This document shows, in pieces, positions 6,866 to 18,900 of a stretch of DNA of 64,000 nt. The translations under genes and the position numbers were made by a program. Positions within the stretch are counted from its first letter, which is position 1. Every line of letters starts with the position of its first letter. The DNA lies in assembly GCA_937880075.1 (NCBI GenBank), contig CALFLM010000088.1, positions 1-64,000 of the forward strand, given 5' to 3'. This DNA is from an uncultured Romboutsia sp. Its GTDB lineage: Bacteria; Bacillota; Clostridia; Peptostreptococcales; Peptostreptococcaceae. The notes below the pieces were generated by a model, which searched no databases, was not told where the DNA came from, and was given only the letters and a program-made list of their open reading frames with translations.

Positions 6866-7197
6866 ATACAAGGGATTTGATATTTCAATTGCTGTTCCCT
6901 TCTTCAATTGATTAGCTACTCCAATGATATGATTCAACAATAACAACCTGTTACTAAACAAATTAGGACGGTTTGTTTAAATAACTTTGTTAGCCATCAT
7001 TAATTATCTCTCGAACTTTTTCCGGTGCCCATGCAAAGTGATCTATGTAATTTTTTGGTCTAGTCCAATTAAATTCAACCTTCTTACACACGACCAACAG
7101 AGGTATTCACATAAATCTGTTGATTATCCAGATGTTAATGATGTTGAGCTTCTCATTCTTTTATTCATTCCCAGCAGAGATCTCTTGACTACCATGG
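6866..7197. other. noncoding gap (332 bp) in the tRNA array
   Basis: AAGGGA/TCCCTT (6870-6875 with 6896-6901) forms a 6-bp stem over a 20-nt loop. Nothing else could be supported: no ORF with a good start, no cloverleaf. Confidence 0.4.
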
Positions 7198-7270
7198 TGT
7201 CTCCAACGGGACTCGAACCCGTGACCCCTAAATTAAAAGTTTAGTACTCTTCCAACTGAGTTATAGAGAC
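7198..7270 (-). tRNA. tRNA-Lys (anticodon TTT)
   Basis: Acceptor GTCTCTA/TGGAGAC, D stem ACTC/GAGT, anticodon stem CTAAA/TTTAG with loop CTTTTAA, T arm ACGGG/CCCGT with loop TTCGAGT. Confidence 0.94.
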
Positions 7271-7277
7271 AAATTAG

Positions 7278-7352
7278 TGGTTCTGACGAGACTCCAACTC
7301 GTGACCCGGAATTTAGAAGATTCCTGCTCTAATGCAGCTGAGCTACAGAACC
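7278..7352 (-). tRNA. tRNA-Arg (anticodon TCT)
   Basis: Acceptor GGTTCTG/CAGAACC, D stem GCTC/GAGC, anticodon stem GGAAT/ATTCC with loop CTTCTAA, T arm ACGAG/CTCGT. The T loop reads TTGGAGT, so the near-universal C56 is replaced by G, which would disturb the D-loop/T-loop contact. Confidence 0.88.
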
Positions 7353-7363
7353 AATTAATTTTG

Positions 7364-7436
7364 TGGGTAAAGATGGATTCGAACCAACAACACCTAGATC
7401 TTCAATCTAGTGCTCTACCATTGGAGCTATTTACCC
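7364..7436 (-). tRNA. tRNA-Phe (anticodon GAA)
   Basis: First tRNA after the array promoter. Acceptor GGGTAAA/TTTACCC, D stem GCTC/GAGC, anticodon stem CTAGA/TCTAG with loop TTGAAGA, T arm GTTGG/CCATC with one T:T mismatch. Confidence 0.93.
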
Positions 7437-7588
7437 AATCAATAAACAAATTACGGATCTCTAGAAAATCCTGTTAGCATGGATTGCTTTATATCCTTAA
7501 GCTATTGGTCTGACATCCAACTCAGAAGTATTAAGTTCTGGATCTTATTCCATGTATTGTAATTGTTTATTAAGTAATTACATATATA

Positions 7589-7616
7589 ATATAGTATCTA
7601 TAAGGAATATTTCAAA
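7589..7616 (-). promoter_or_regulatory. promoter of the tRNA array
   Basis: Minus strand: TTTGAAA at 7616-7610, 15-nt spacer, CTATAT at 7594-7589 continuing as TATATATG. It points into the array about 150 nt above tRNA-Phe and is the only such promoter before 3279, so it probably drives most of the tRNAs. Confidence 0.65.
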
Positions 7617-7673
7617 CTTTTATATACAAAAAATGAGAAAAAATTCCTAATTGTTTACGGAACTTCTTCTCAA

Positions 7674-7808
7674 TCAATATTCATCTAATAAAATAAGAAT
7701 TGTTCCGTTCACTAATTCGTGATCAGATACAATTCCTCTATCACGAACTTTACTATGAATGTCTAAACCCACAAAGCATACTGGCACACCAAGGTAAGAA
7801 GCAACCAA
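7674..7808 (-). CDS. doubtful small ORF, 44 aa
   Basis: A minus-strand frame from TTG at 7808 to TGA at 7674-7676. The peptide reads like a genuine protein end (VASYLGVPVCFVGLDIHSKV, then DRGIVSDHELVNGTILILLDEY), but there is no ATG and a stop lies just upstream in frame. It overlaps an 8-bp inverted repeat (TTCGTGAT/ATCACGAA, 7716-7723 with 7740-7747) and a 7-bp one (ACGGAAC/GTTCCGT, about 7658 and 7703). It could be the C-terminal remnant of a decayed gene or a TTG-start gene. Confidence 0.25.
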   Translation of the reverse strand: MVASYLGVPVCFVGLDIHSKVRDRGIVSDHELVNGTILILLDEY

Positions 7809-7946
7809 AAGATTGTTTCATCGATGAGACGTTATGTAATTTGAGTGACTTCATTTAAAGTTCAATTTTAATTTTCTTATATTAAAATAAAGACAAAAAT
7901 GTATACCAGACATATTTTAAATGTTAAATAATATTAATAAACAGTA
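7809..7946. other. leader of the giant-gene unit
   Basis: A/T-rich noncoding DNA before the plus-strand gene at 7947. No copy of the TTTGAAA/CTATAT promoter is present on the plus strand, which fits a different (late) promoter type. Confidence 0.35.
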
Positions 7947-10900
7947 TTGTCAATTTTTAAATATCAGAAAAACAAATATTGTCCTACTTTAATGATAAAG
8001 CCATTGATAAGAGTCATTCCTACATATAGTGGAAATGTCAAAATAGTTTGCACAACATCAGATTATATAAAATCAACAGATAAAGAATATGATGTATATG
8101 ATTGCTTTGTAAGAGGTGCTGTGTTGTCCCCATTGTCTCATACAATATATGATAAGAAAATAAAAGCTAATCTTCTATCTTCAAACTACTCTTATGACCT
8201 GAAAGAATACTATAAATATTACAATAATGTTTTCTTCACCAATGGAATGTCTTTTGATGAAACCAATGTTCAGAATTTTGATAAGTTAAATCCAATTTAT
8301 GATAGAAACATAGATTTGGAAATGGGTTGCAGCAGAGTATTGAATGTAAAGAATAATCATAAATTTGAATTTTTTGCACCTATATATGTAGATGATCCAA
8401 ATGACTTACCTGACGCATTCATTATAGATATGATATTCACTAATAAAGACAGAAAACTGTATAAGAGAATGAAAGTCAATATAATGGATCATTCAAAAGA
8501 TAAGAGAAACTATTTGTTTCACTATCTTGATTCTTATAAATCTTGTATTGATTCTAAAGTAGCAAATATTTCAGTCGACAATAAAAATGCAACATATAGT
8601 GGAATAGATTTGAATCATGGCGGTATAGCTACGGGGATATCTAATGAAATAGGTAACATGTTATCCTCTATGTCAACTATAAATCTTTTTGATCTTTCTT
8701 TAGGATTGCAATTCAAAAGAAAGAATATTGCAATGAAACAAGTATTGCCATTGTGTTTCAGTATTGATTTAGATAAAGTGCTTGACCAATCAGAGAAAAC
8801 ATTATATAAAGGTGCACAAGCAAAAGTATCCGGTTATTACATATCAAATGGAAACAGAATATCTTGGTATGATTGGAGTTGTGACTATGATACGTTAAAT
8901 CAGAGCATTCTTAGAATGGACAAGAATACAGGATTGATGAACTACATACCTGGAAATGTTCCTAACATAATGGATAACAAATATCCTAGCTTACATGAAG
9001 CAAGAATGCAAAAATATTCTTTGTCTAATAAGATAAGCAAAATGTATTCTAGATGGAAGTTACAAGCATCATCAGATGAAAATCCATATATCATAAATCT
9101 TGCTTTTGCATTTTCTGACAACCAATATTCTAATCTCTTATATAGGGAATTCCCAACACCATCATATACTATTTCAGGAATATGTGAAACAATATCATCA
9201 GGTAAATCATCTGTGGCGGAAGATTATTCACTAATATTTCCTTTGGGAAAAGATATTGCTAAATATAATGACAGATATCCAAACATAACAACTAATTATG
9301 AAAACATAATGAATAAGTATGGATATAATTGGTTTAGTTTATGTAAGATATTAGAAAATGACAATTCCTGGGTAGATAATGCATCTTGGGGTACTGTATC
9401 AAATGATGAATGCTACTATAATGGAATTTTACATAACCTTACTAATATATATAATACACTTACTAATGATAATGAAAAAATAGATAAGTTTGGGGTATTT
9501 GTAAATCCAAGATTCTCAGTAAAGACTTCAATAGCTAATGGTGTAATGAAACATGCTAATTATGCTATATCTACTAGTATGGCTAACCAATTTGAAACAA
9601 ATTGTAAGTATAATACTACAATTATGTCTTCAATGCTATATAGTGATGCCATTACTAAAGCTGCTTGTGAAGCATTTACTTCTACAAATCCTGCAGATAG
9701 TGAAAAAAATGCAGTAATGTCATTGAATGATACATTTGTAAAGATAGATTCTAATAATTCATATTCATATTCAAAATGGTATGTCAATATAAATGATTAT
9801 GGATTCACAATGGATGACATAAATACTTGGTACAATTATGATGATACTGTGATAGAGTTAGAAAACATCTTTGCTTATGAATTAAGCTATACATATTTCT
9901 CATATAGTCATGAAGTACAGAATACAACATTCAATGATGCATTTAACTTATTCAAAAGTGAAAGCATATATAAATTAGCAACTTCTGATTCTGTAGAAGA
10001 TCTTATCAATACATATAAGGCTAATTCTTATGAAATGTTACCTATACATACATTAAAAATGATGGTAGATGACACTTCATCATATTTGTCTTACATTAAG
10101 ATTGGTGGCCCACTCAGTTATGTTTCTTACAAATATGGTATCAAAGTACACAATGGAAGTTCACCTATAGACCCATACAATGATAATTTTGTAAATGCAA
10201 AAAATTATCAATCTTATGTTTTTGCTCCAGGATATGATACATCATCTTATGATTTGATAACTGACCCAGATAAGAAATTCTTATCATATACATTGGAGAA
10301 CTACATTACTGGAAGTACTTCTACTTATTCTATAGAAAAAGAAAACCCTTACAGTTACTACTGGTATCAGTATACGGATTTTGATATCTGGCAAGACCCA
10401 ATGGTAAGACAGATTTGCATATCTTCTAAGAGTGATAAGAAAATAAGGTACCAAGTTGGTTTTACATATTATATTCCTAAAGAAAACATAGAATCTGGTA
10501 GAAGAGAAGGTTTCAGTTATTCATATATATTGTTGCAACCATCATCCCTAATAAACACCCAATATGGGTTTAATTTATACAGAAAAGGGGAATTCTTCAA
10601 TGAAAAATGGATTAAGATGTTAGATGCTACAGATACTGACCAGATATCTTATTACTATCTTACTGGATTAAAGGGTAATGGTAATGTGGACAATTATGAT
10701 TTAACGTATTTTAATGTTGTTGGGAAACCAGCCTACAACTTCAGAATGACATTGAAGAACATATACAAAGATACTAGCTACTATCTTACTAAACGTTTAT
10801 CTTCTAAATCTAAATACACATTCATGCCAGTAGTATATGGGGATAATGAAATATGTGCAACAAATGTATTCATAAAGAAAGATCCAGAGTTAGAATTTCA

Positions 10901-12869
10901 TGGTGACAATATGAATGATGAAGATAAGGATAAAGATCTTGACGTAATATGGTGTGATGTGTATAATTTCAGAAGAGTACTATTGAAGAGTGGAATATCA
11001 GAAAATAAGGTACAAGAAAGATTAGATTATGTAAGAAAGATGAAAGCTAAGTTCTTGAATAAAGAACATCTTTATTGGTGGTATAATGAATTGTGTAAAG
11101 ACTATAACTATGACTACCCAGTTGATATAATAGAAAATTGGTATGACTACTTGTATGTAAAGCAAAGAATAATGTCAAATGACAAAGATGGAAAGATACA
11201 GATAGTAGATGCATATACTAAATTGAAGAACATCCATGGTATGGAAGAACAGATAACTGTTTCCGGTAAGAGTATAGATAACCCTTATAGAATATTCAAT
11301 TACTTTTATGACAGAATAGAATATAAAGGAAATGGAATATGGAAGTTCCAACATAATGATGATGATGATTTTGATGTGAATTCATACGAAATAGTATTTG
11401 ATATAAATGTAACAAGACTTGATGATACTATCTATGATAAAGTAATGAAAATAGAAAAGGATGATAGTTCTGAATACAGAGATATTTATCTTTATAGATT
11501 AGAAAAAACTGATGAATGGGAAAGAAACATGTTGTCTTCAGAATATAAGATATCCTATGATGTTCAAACTAAGGTAGAAGAGTATGATCCAATAGGGCAT
11601 GTACTTATTCCATTATTTAACGACATATATGCTCAAGAAAAAAAAGATACAATAATATATGCACATTATTTGTTAAATGATTTGATGAAGACTAAAGTAA
11701 ATAAAAAGGGTGATATCTGGTATATGTACAGATATAATACAAACAATGTAAATTGGATGATAGAGATAAATGAGCAAACTGTAAATAATTTAAAAAAACT
11801 TTATAAAGATCCAATAATATATTCTAATTATGATAGTGTGAATATTCAGTTAGATAATTTCGGATATGATGATTTAGGATATGAAATTGAAAATTTTGGT
11901 ACAATAAAGAAAGATGGAATAAATTATGGTTTCTGGATAATAAATATAGATGCTGACAATACAACAAGTACATTCAATGTGATAGCCCAATATAACATAT
12001 CAAATGTTCCTGATATTCCAATATATACTTATGATAACAAGATAAAGCTTATAAAATATATAAATGGTGTTGATATAAATATAAGAAAGGATTACATATT
12101 CAAAGTGTTCAAACAAATGCTTCCATTCTTTAAAATACAACCATCTGTGATATTTGACAGATTGATTACTATAACTAAGCCATCAAATTTCAGATTCATA
12201 ATGAGATATAAAGAATCTAAATGTACTGTTGATGATCCTAATATAGAAGTATCAGAAACTGATGTAACTATAGCTAAGTCAAATACATATCTGCAATATA
12301 ACAGATATTTTGGAAATATAGTACCATTGATAAATAAAGTAACTTCTGTATCTGGTCAATGGTTATTGAAATTCAAAGATACTATAGAAAATACTAACCG
12401 AATGGTAGATACTGGGAAGTACCCATCTATAGGTGATAGTGTAATATATAAGACTTCTTTACAGTTAGATATGAGAAATTCAACACCAATATATGTACCA
12501 TCAAAAAATAATGCCATAAAAGATTACAACAATAGAAAGAAAGATAAGAATGGACAAGAAATAAGAGTAAAGCTATTAGAACAAAAGCATTTTAATGATT
12601 CTGTAATTGTATATTGTGATGATGTACTAGAGTGGTCTACTAGTAAATTATATTCTTATGACGAAGTGGTAAACAGATCAACAAAAGAACAAGCTTATGC
12701 AATATTCTTAATGTTGAACAGGGGTACATTAGTTGATGATATGAACGAAGATCAAAAATTATTTTTATTCAACAGGTATGATTATAAAGTGACGTCAACT
12801 TCAATGAAGTTGAATTCACTTAATTCTAGCAAGCTATATAAAATTCATTACAAATTTGTTTTGAAATAA
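7947..12869 (+). CDS. giant structural-type protein, 1640 aa, unknown
   Basis: Start assigned to TTG at 7947 (MSIFKYQKNKY) because an in-frame TAA lies just upstream and the next ATG is 15 codons in; the ATG at residue 16 is the alternative. The protein is rich in Tyr, Asn, Asp and Ser, with no signal peptide, membrane segment or recognised enzyme motif. This composition is typical of beta-rich tail or baseplate proteins. It is followed, 45 bp downstream, by another giant protein on the same strand, in a unit that ends with a late-type terminator. Inference: a virion component (baseplate, tail fibre or surface protein). No family is recognised and no domain boundaries can be given. Confidence 0.7.
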   Translation: MSIFKYQKNKYCPTLMIKPLIRVIPTYSGNVKIVCTTSDYIKSTDKEYDVYDCFVRGAVLSPLSHTIYDKKIKANLLSSNYSYDLKEYYKYYNNVFFTNGMSFDETNVQNFDKLNPIYDRNIDLEMGCSRVLNVKNNHKFEFFAPIYVDDPNDLPDAFIIDMIFTNKDRKLYKRMKVNIMDHSKDKRNYLFHYLDSYKSCIDSKVANISVDNKNATYSGIDLNHGGIATGISNEIGNMLSSMSTINLFDLSLGLQFKRKNIAMKQVLPLCFSIDLDKVLDQSEKTLYKGAQAKVSGYYISNGNRISWYDWSCDYDTLNQSILRMDKNTGLMNYIPGNVPNIMDNKYPSLHEARMQKYSLSNKISKMYSRWKLQASSDENPYIINLAFAFSDNQYSNLLYREFPTPSYTISGICETISSGKSSVAEDYSLIFPLGKDIAKYNDRYPNITTNYENIMNKYGYNWFSLCKILENDNSWVDNASWGTVSNDECYYNGILHNLTNIYNTLTNDNEKIDKFGVFVNPRFSVKTSIANGVMKHANYAISTSMANQFETNCKYNTTIMSSMLYSDAITKAACEAFTSTNPADSEKNAVMSLNDTFVKIDSNNSYSYSKWYVNINDYGFTMDDINTWYNYDDTVIELENIFAYELSYTYFSYSHEVQNTTFNDAFNLFKSESIYKLATSDSVEDLINTYKANSYEMLPIHTLKMMVDDTSSYLSYIKIGGPLSYVSYKYGIKVHNGSSPIDPYNDNFVNAKNYQSYVFAPGYDTSSYDLITDPDKKFLSYTLENYITGSTSTYSIEKENPYSYYWYQYTDFDIWQDPMVRQICISSKSDKKIRYQVGFTYYIPKENIESGRREGFSYSYILLQPSSLINTQYGFNLYRKGEFFNEKWIKMLDATDTDQISYYYLTGLKGNGNVDNYDLTYFNVVGKPAYNFRMTLKNIYKDTSYYLTKRLSSKSKYTFMPVVYGDNEICATNVFIKKDPELEFHGDNMNDEDKDKDLDVIWCDVYNFRRVLLKSGISENKVQERLDYVRKMKAKFLNKEHLYWWYNELCKDYNYDYPVDIIENWYDYLYVKQRIMSNDKDGKIQIVDAYTKLKNIHGMEEQITVSGKSIDNPYRIFNYFYDRIEYKGNGIWKFQHNDDDDFDVNSYEIVFDINVTRLDDTIYDKVMKIEKDDSSEYRDIYLYRLEKTDEWERNMLSSEYKISYDVQTKVEEYDPIGHVLIPLFNDIYAQEKKDTIIYAHYLLNDLMKTKVNKKGDIWYMYRYNTNNVNWMIEINEQTVNNLKKLYKDPIIYSNYDSVNIQLDNFGYDDLGYEIENFGTIKKDGINYGFWIINIDADNTTSTFNVIAQYNISNVPDIPIYTYDNKIKLIKYINGVDINIRKDYIFKVFKQMLPFFKIQPSVIFDRLITITKPSNFRFIMRYKESKCTVDDPNIEVSETDVTIAKSNTYLQYNRYFGNIVPLINKVTSVSGQWLLKFKDTIENTNRMVDTGKYPSIGDSVIYKTSLQLDMRNSTPIYVPSKNNAIKDYNNRKKDKNGQEIRVKLLEQKHFNDSVIVYCDDVLEWSTSKLYSYDEVVNRSTKEQAYAIFLMLNRGTLVDDMNEDQKLFLFNRYDYKVTSTSMKLNSLNSSKLYKIHYKFVLK

Positions 12870-12914
12870 AATGCTTAATCCTGATTGAAAGTTTAGAATA
12901 TCAAACAAATATCT

Positions 12915-15900
12915 ATGTCAATAATCAATATAAACTCATTTGAGTCACGAGTAAGCAATGCTAATTATTTAAGCAACTATACTGATCCTTATTTAAAACA
13001 GTCTTTGGCTAACCTTGGCCAAAGACTTTCAACTAAAGGTGATTCTATAAAGAATGACAGTTTCATCATTTCTGATTTGTTTCCTAATTATTTAGGAGAT
13101 TTCAATCAGTCAAATATTGCCGCTGAATTTACTTGGGCTAAGTCATCAAACAGTATAGTTGGTAAGATAGTTGAAGTAGATGCTGAGGAAACTAGTGATA
13201 AGTCGGGAACAAGAGTTCCTGTAGGATATGATGAGGCCAATTCAAATATAAATGGTAATGCTAATTCACAGTTTACTATAGAATCATCAAACAACATTCT
13301 TAAGAACATTACTAAAGATCAGTATGGTTCTGAGATTTATCTTAATGATTCAACTGGTATAAATGGTTCATCATATTGGCATAGAAATTCTGCTATTATT
13401 GCACGTACACATGATAAGAGCATTGGTAAAGATGTTCTTATCTATAAAGTTGTAGGGCATCATGATTCTGGTAAGTATGGTCCTTATGATAATGAGTATA
13501 TATGTGAAGAGATAACAGTAGATGGGGAATTTGTAGATGGATTCAGAGTATTTATGTCTAATGAATATAATCTGATGTTACCAGAAGATGCTACTTTAAC
13601 TAATGACACTTCAACAGAAGTCAATCCTAACGAGTATGAAAAGTTAGTATTGATCAGACTTAAGAAGAATCCAAGCTATTATATTACTAACACTAATAAT
13701 GAACACAAATGGTTGTTAGAAGTATACAAATGTAATTCTACTAAGATAGATTTAGGAGACTTTACAAGAGTAGACTCTGTAAATTATGATTATGAAGATG
13801 ACTTGTGGAAGAAAATATCTGACACTTATGATGCTGATGGTAGCTTAACCCCATCACAATTGATTGATTCATTATGCAATCTAATGACAGAAAATACTTA
13901 TGTATTCACTGATGATGGATCTCCTTTATTTACAAAGAAGTACACCTTACAAGTAGATGAGAATACTGAAAACAATGTTGGATGGTCAGTAGCAAGTTTT
14001 GCACCTATAGTCAATAATGAAGTTTGCAATTCGGTAGGTGTTGGTGAATGGTATATGGATGATCAGGACGATCAAACAATGATAGAAGAAAAGCTTGAAT
14101 ATTTTGTAAATGATGCTTCACAACTTTTCCCTATGGTACTTTCCGTATATGATGATATCATGTACAGAGATTCAACTAACATAAAGATAAAGAGACAGAT
14201 AATTGCTCAGTTATTGTTGTCTGCTAAAGAAGAAGCAAGTACACAATATGGTGCAAAATCTGTAGAAGTTGAAGATTCTTATAGTATTATCATGCCATTG
14301 GATTTTGTGGTAAACTTTACTTACAACTCTAATGATTCTTCTATAATATATAATTCACTTTCTTCTTTACAAGTAAATTTTATACAACTTGGAACTGATA
14401 AGAAACCTGGTAAAGGAATATTCAAGTACTTACAGAAAATCTGCAATTATACTGATGCTGATAATGAACAAGTAATATTAGCTCATGGTACTGAACAGAA
14501 GACTATATTATATGATTTCATAATCAGTTATCTAAATGACAATATCATATCTTCTATTGATTGGTATCAATCATTTATATTACCTTATATCGGTACAGAT
14601 GGTTATTGGATCATAAATGGTGTAAAGACAGATCAGTATGCTAGAGCGATTAGTTCAAATGGTAGTGGAATCATAATAAAACAAGATACTGATCCAAGCC
14701 ATTTTGATCCAAATTCTTCTATCATATATGGACCAGAAACAGTAAAGAACTGGGATAAGTCAAATTGGGAATTGAAAGAATTTGCTACTAACTACATGGA
14801 TAGTGATTCTAATGTTGGAGGAGATTCTGTTGTTTCTGTATATGCTTGGGTACCATCTAATGAATGGTTGAATACTATAGCTACTACTGATGACTATTCA
14901 TATATAAGCAATTCTTTACTTGTATGTTCTTCTTATGTAGATACTATGGAGAAGGATTCTACAGAAAATAAGTATATATGCAAATATGATACTTATACTG
15001 ATACATGGAATACTTATCTTTCTACTTATTCTTTTGAAGGAACTAACTATAGATTCTTTAAGAATGAAGATATACTTAACAACTCTTACATATATAGAAT
15101 AGATAAAAAAGCAACTTCATTGTCTTACCTTCTTGGCAAGGATACTCTTGTTACTTCTTTCTGGACTTGTTATGAATATGAAGAGAATGGAGTAAAGAAG
15201 CATGAAATGACTTATCTTAAGAGACCTGGTGGTATTGCAGCATTAGATCTTTCTTATATGATGAGTTTAGAGAACATGATTGCTCATTATGCTAATGCCC
15301 AATATAGTCCTGATAATTATCAACATAGATGGGTAGTATTCTCTAAAGTAAACAATGACTTAAAGAATAACAGTCATGATTCTTCCAATGTGGTATATCC
15401 TGTAATTAGAAATCATAATTCTGATTATTTTACTGCTATTACTGGTTCTTATTCTAGATCTTTAGGAAATTCTGTAGAGAAAGATGTAGAACAATATAAG
15501 AACAATCTCAATTTCTCTCTAGAATTTACAGATAGCATACAAGGAAAGATTGAAGGAACAGAGAATACTTATGACAATAGGCATTTTGATATAAATGATG
15601 AAGTCATAGTTACTAGAACTCCAGTATCTTACATTTCTATAGATAGTGTTGGTAATAAAATTGTAAAAGTAGATTCAGAAGCAACATACAAGAGATATGG
15701 TACTATCCCAAAATCAATACCTTATACAAAGTATCCTAAGGAATATGTTCCTAACTCTATTTACAATGCTAATGATGATGTTTCATCTACAGACAGTTAT
15801 CAATATCCAATATTTGATTTAGCTGAAGTATTAGCAAAGAATCTCACCACTCTCAACAGATACAATATCATGGGTATTGGTAGAGAGTCATTCAACGGAA

Positions 15901-18900
15901 CAGATATTTCTACTATACTATGGAATGCATACTTTGGTGTTGCACATGATACTGATGACAAATCAAGACTTAAGATAGGTAGTAGTAATGTCAATCCAAA
16001 CCTCGGTACTACAACGATGGTACATAATCCATCACAATGTAAGCTTACTCCGATGGATACATTTGATATTGACATGTCATATACCAATATTAATGGTGAT
16101 GTGAATATCAAAGGTCATTTGTTTACAAACAATGCCTCTTGGGAAGCCCATTATGTAAATGGAGACAATAAGAAGTTATGTGCATATAGTACTATAGTAA
16201 CACCTATAGGTAATCATAGATCAGCTAGGGTTAGCATGAGTGATTTTGATACTACTGGAGATAACAGTTTGTTCAAATCTTATTCAAACGAAAACATAGG
16301 TGCAGAAAATTATTTGTTCCATACTTTATCTGTAACAGATGATGGAAAGAATAATAGATATAATACAAGATATTATCATGAATACCCTCATAATTATAAT
16401 GTTTCTTATTTAAATCTTACTAAATTGTTAGAAGAAAATCATGTGATGACAGATTTTGGAAGCATATTCTTAGGAGATGCTTCTAGAATATCTAAACGTT
16501 ATAAGAAGAATGATGATATTGAAAATGTAATTGATTTGATAAAATTACAAAATGGATCTCATGGTGTATTCTGTACTTTGTATGATTTGGTAATATTGAA
16601 TAAAGGAAACATATCAAGCGGTGCAGGAAATCCAAATGAAGAATGGTATAACTGGTTGCTTGACAATTATGGTGATGAAACGAAATTAGGTAAACTCGAA
16701 AACTTATTAAATGATTATAAAAAATATATAAAGATCAATCCTTATGGTAACAAGTATAAGTTGATCGGTAATGAAGAATGTGTACTTTGTGTGAAAAACA
16801 GAACATCTGACAATGAACCAGTAGAAGAAAAATGGATGAAGATACCAGAAGCAGGTTGGTCAAAGAAGATAACTGATGAACCTTATGTATCTACAGAAGG
16901 ATTACCATTATACGAATCAGCTAATTACCTTGAATTAAGTACATGTTTATCGGATACGGAAAACAGTATTGGAAAAGATATTTTTGTTGGAAATCCAGTG
17001 GTTCTTTCATATATAGATGTTCCAGGATCTTATACTGGTACTTTTGATGTAACTTCAGTAAAGAGAATATATACTTATGCATATGTTGGTAATGGTAAGT
17101 GTATTGGTGATAGCAAGTATGGTGGAGAAAAAGATCCAAATTACAAATATGAGTTGAAATATGAAAATGGCAAATATATCTTACCTGAAGATTTTGCTAA
17201 CTACTCTTATAATGAAATATGGACATGTGATGGATGTGAGAAATGCTCACAATATTCGTGTGATATGATAGAAACTTGTACAAAATCTAAAGTACAAGGA
17301 TCTTATTTGCTAAGTTATGGTAGTTTTATTTGTACACATAATGAAGACCCAGTATCTTACATGAATGAGAAAACTCCAGTATATCGTAGACGAGTAGTAA
17401 GATATAACACAGATGAATCTGGTAATTCTTATAAATATGTTACTTATTCATATTATCCATCTTATGAATCTATTCCGGTATCTGAAATATCTGTAGAAAA
17501 TGAAAACACATTACTTGGTATTCTTACAATAGGTAAAGATCCTGATGGTACAAGATATGTGTTAAATAAAAATCAACATGTTGTAAAATATGATAATAAT
17601 GATGATATATTAGCTACTTATGTATATATTGGAAGAAATATATTATGTCCTACTCAGGAAGAATATATACATGAATACTCACCTAAGTTACCAAAGGGAT
17701 ATTCAATGTCATATTCTGTTGGATCTCAACAAATAACTGTAAATCCTAATGATGGAAGTGAAACATATTTCATTGGTATAAAAGAAGCAAATACCTACTG
17801 GAAAGTACCTAACAGATATAATATAGAAGGTAAAGGACAATACAGTGGTTGGAAGATGATGACAGAATTACCTGATAGATATGATAAATCAAGTAAGTTC
17901 TCATATTATAACGAGGTAATAGTACAGCAAGAATATAGCTTATCTTATCGTTATATCAATGTAAGAGAATTGTTGTCCAATAACACAATACCTCAGTTCT
18001 ATGATAATTATGAAAAAGATTATAATAAGTTTGCAAACATAAATATTCAACCAGATAAACCAATTCCATCAGAACCAGATAAATCTTTAACTTATATATA
18101 TCATGAAGAACCAGCTACTAATGCAAACAAACCATCCGGTAAGCTACGTGTAAGAGTTTGTGAATTATGTGATAAAAATGGAATTTCTTATAAAGATGAT
18201 ACACTTAAAGAAATGTTGAATAAAACATATAGATTGTATAATGTAAACTGGTCTAATACAACTGGTGAAATAATAGAAAATGGCAATTACGTAGGTTTGG
18301 AAACTACAGGATTAGAAAACATATATGTACATTGTTATGATAAAATTTATAATAAAGAGTATAAGATAGTTGATAATGAATGGGTATATGATGATGAAGC
18401 AACAAAAAATGGTGATTATCAAACAAAATCTTGTCATCCAAAGATATCAGTTGATAAATATTCTGATTTATCCAAGTATACATTTACATTAACAGAAACA
18501 GTTAAGGATTCTAATGTCTATAAGTTAGGATGGAATGTTACAGAAGATATGTTGAAGGCTTTCAAAGATAATGTGGAAGGAAATATTGTCATATCCAATG
18601 AGGATCAACAAGAGATAACTATCAAGTTGAAAGGTACATATACTCCTAAAGAATCTGTAAGATATACATTTACTACTTGGTCAACAACAGGTGATGGTAA
18701 TGTTTCTGGAAGTGGAATTGAATTCAATTATAAGTTTGATGATATTAATGAAAGATTCTATAATGTAACTTCATACTATGAAAATCTTGTAGATTGGCAA
18801 AATACATCTGGTCTTAAATACTGGGTTGGATGTACAGCATTGAAATATGATGAAGAACAGCCTGATGGACAACGTTCTACATATTTTGAATCTATACTTG

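Noticed and set aside
1607..7477. Plus-strand ORFs of 60-90 codons across the tRNA region
   Set aside because: They run through tRNA genes on the other strand, lack good leaders and give no protein-like composition. They are antisense shadows.
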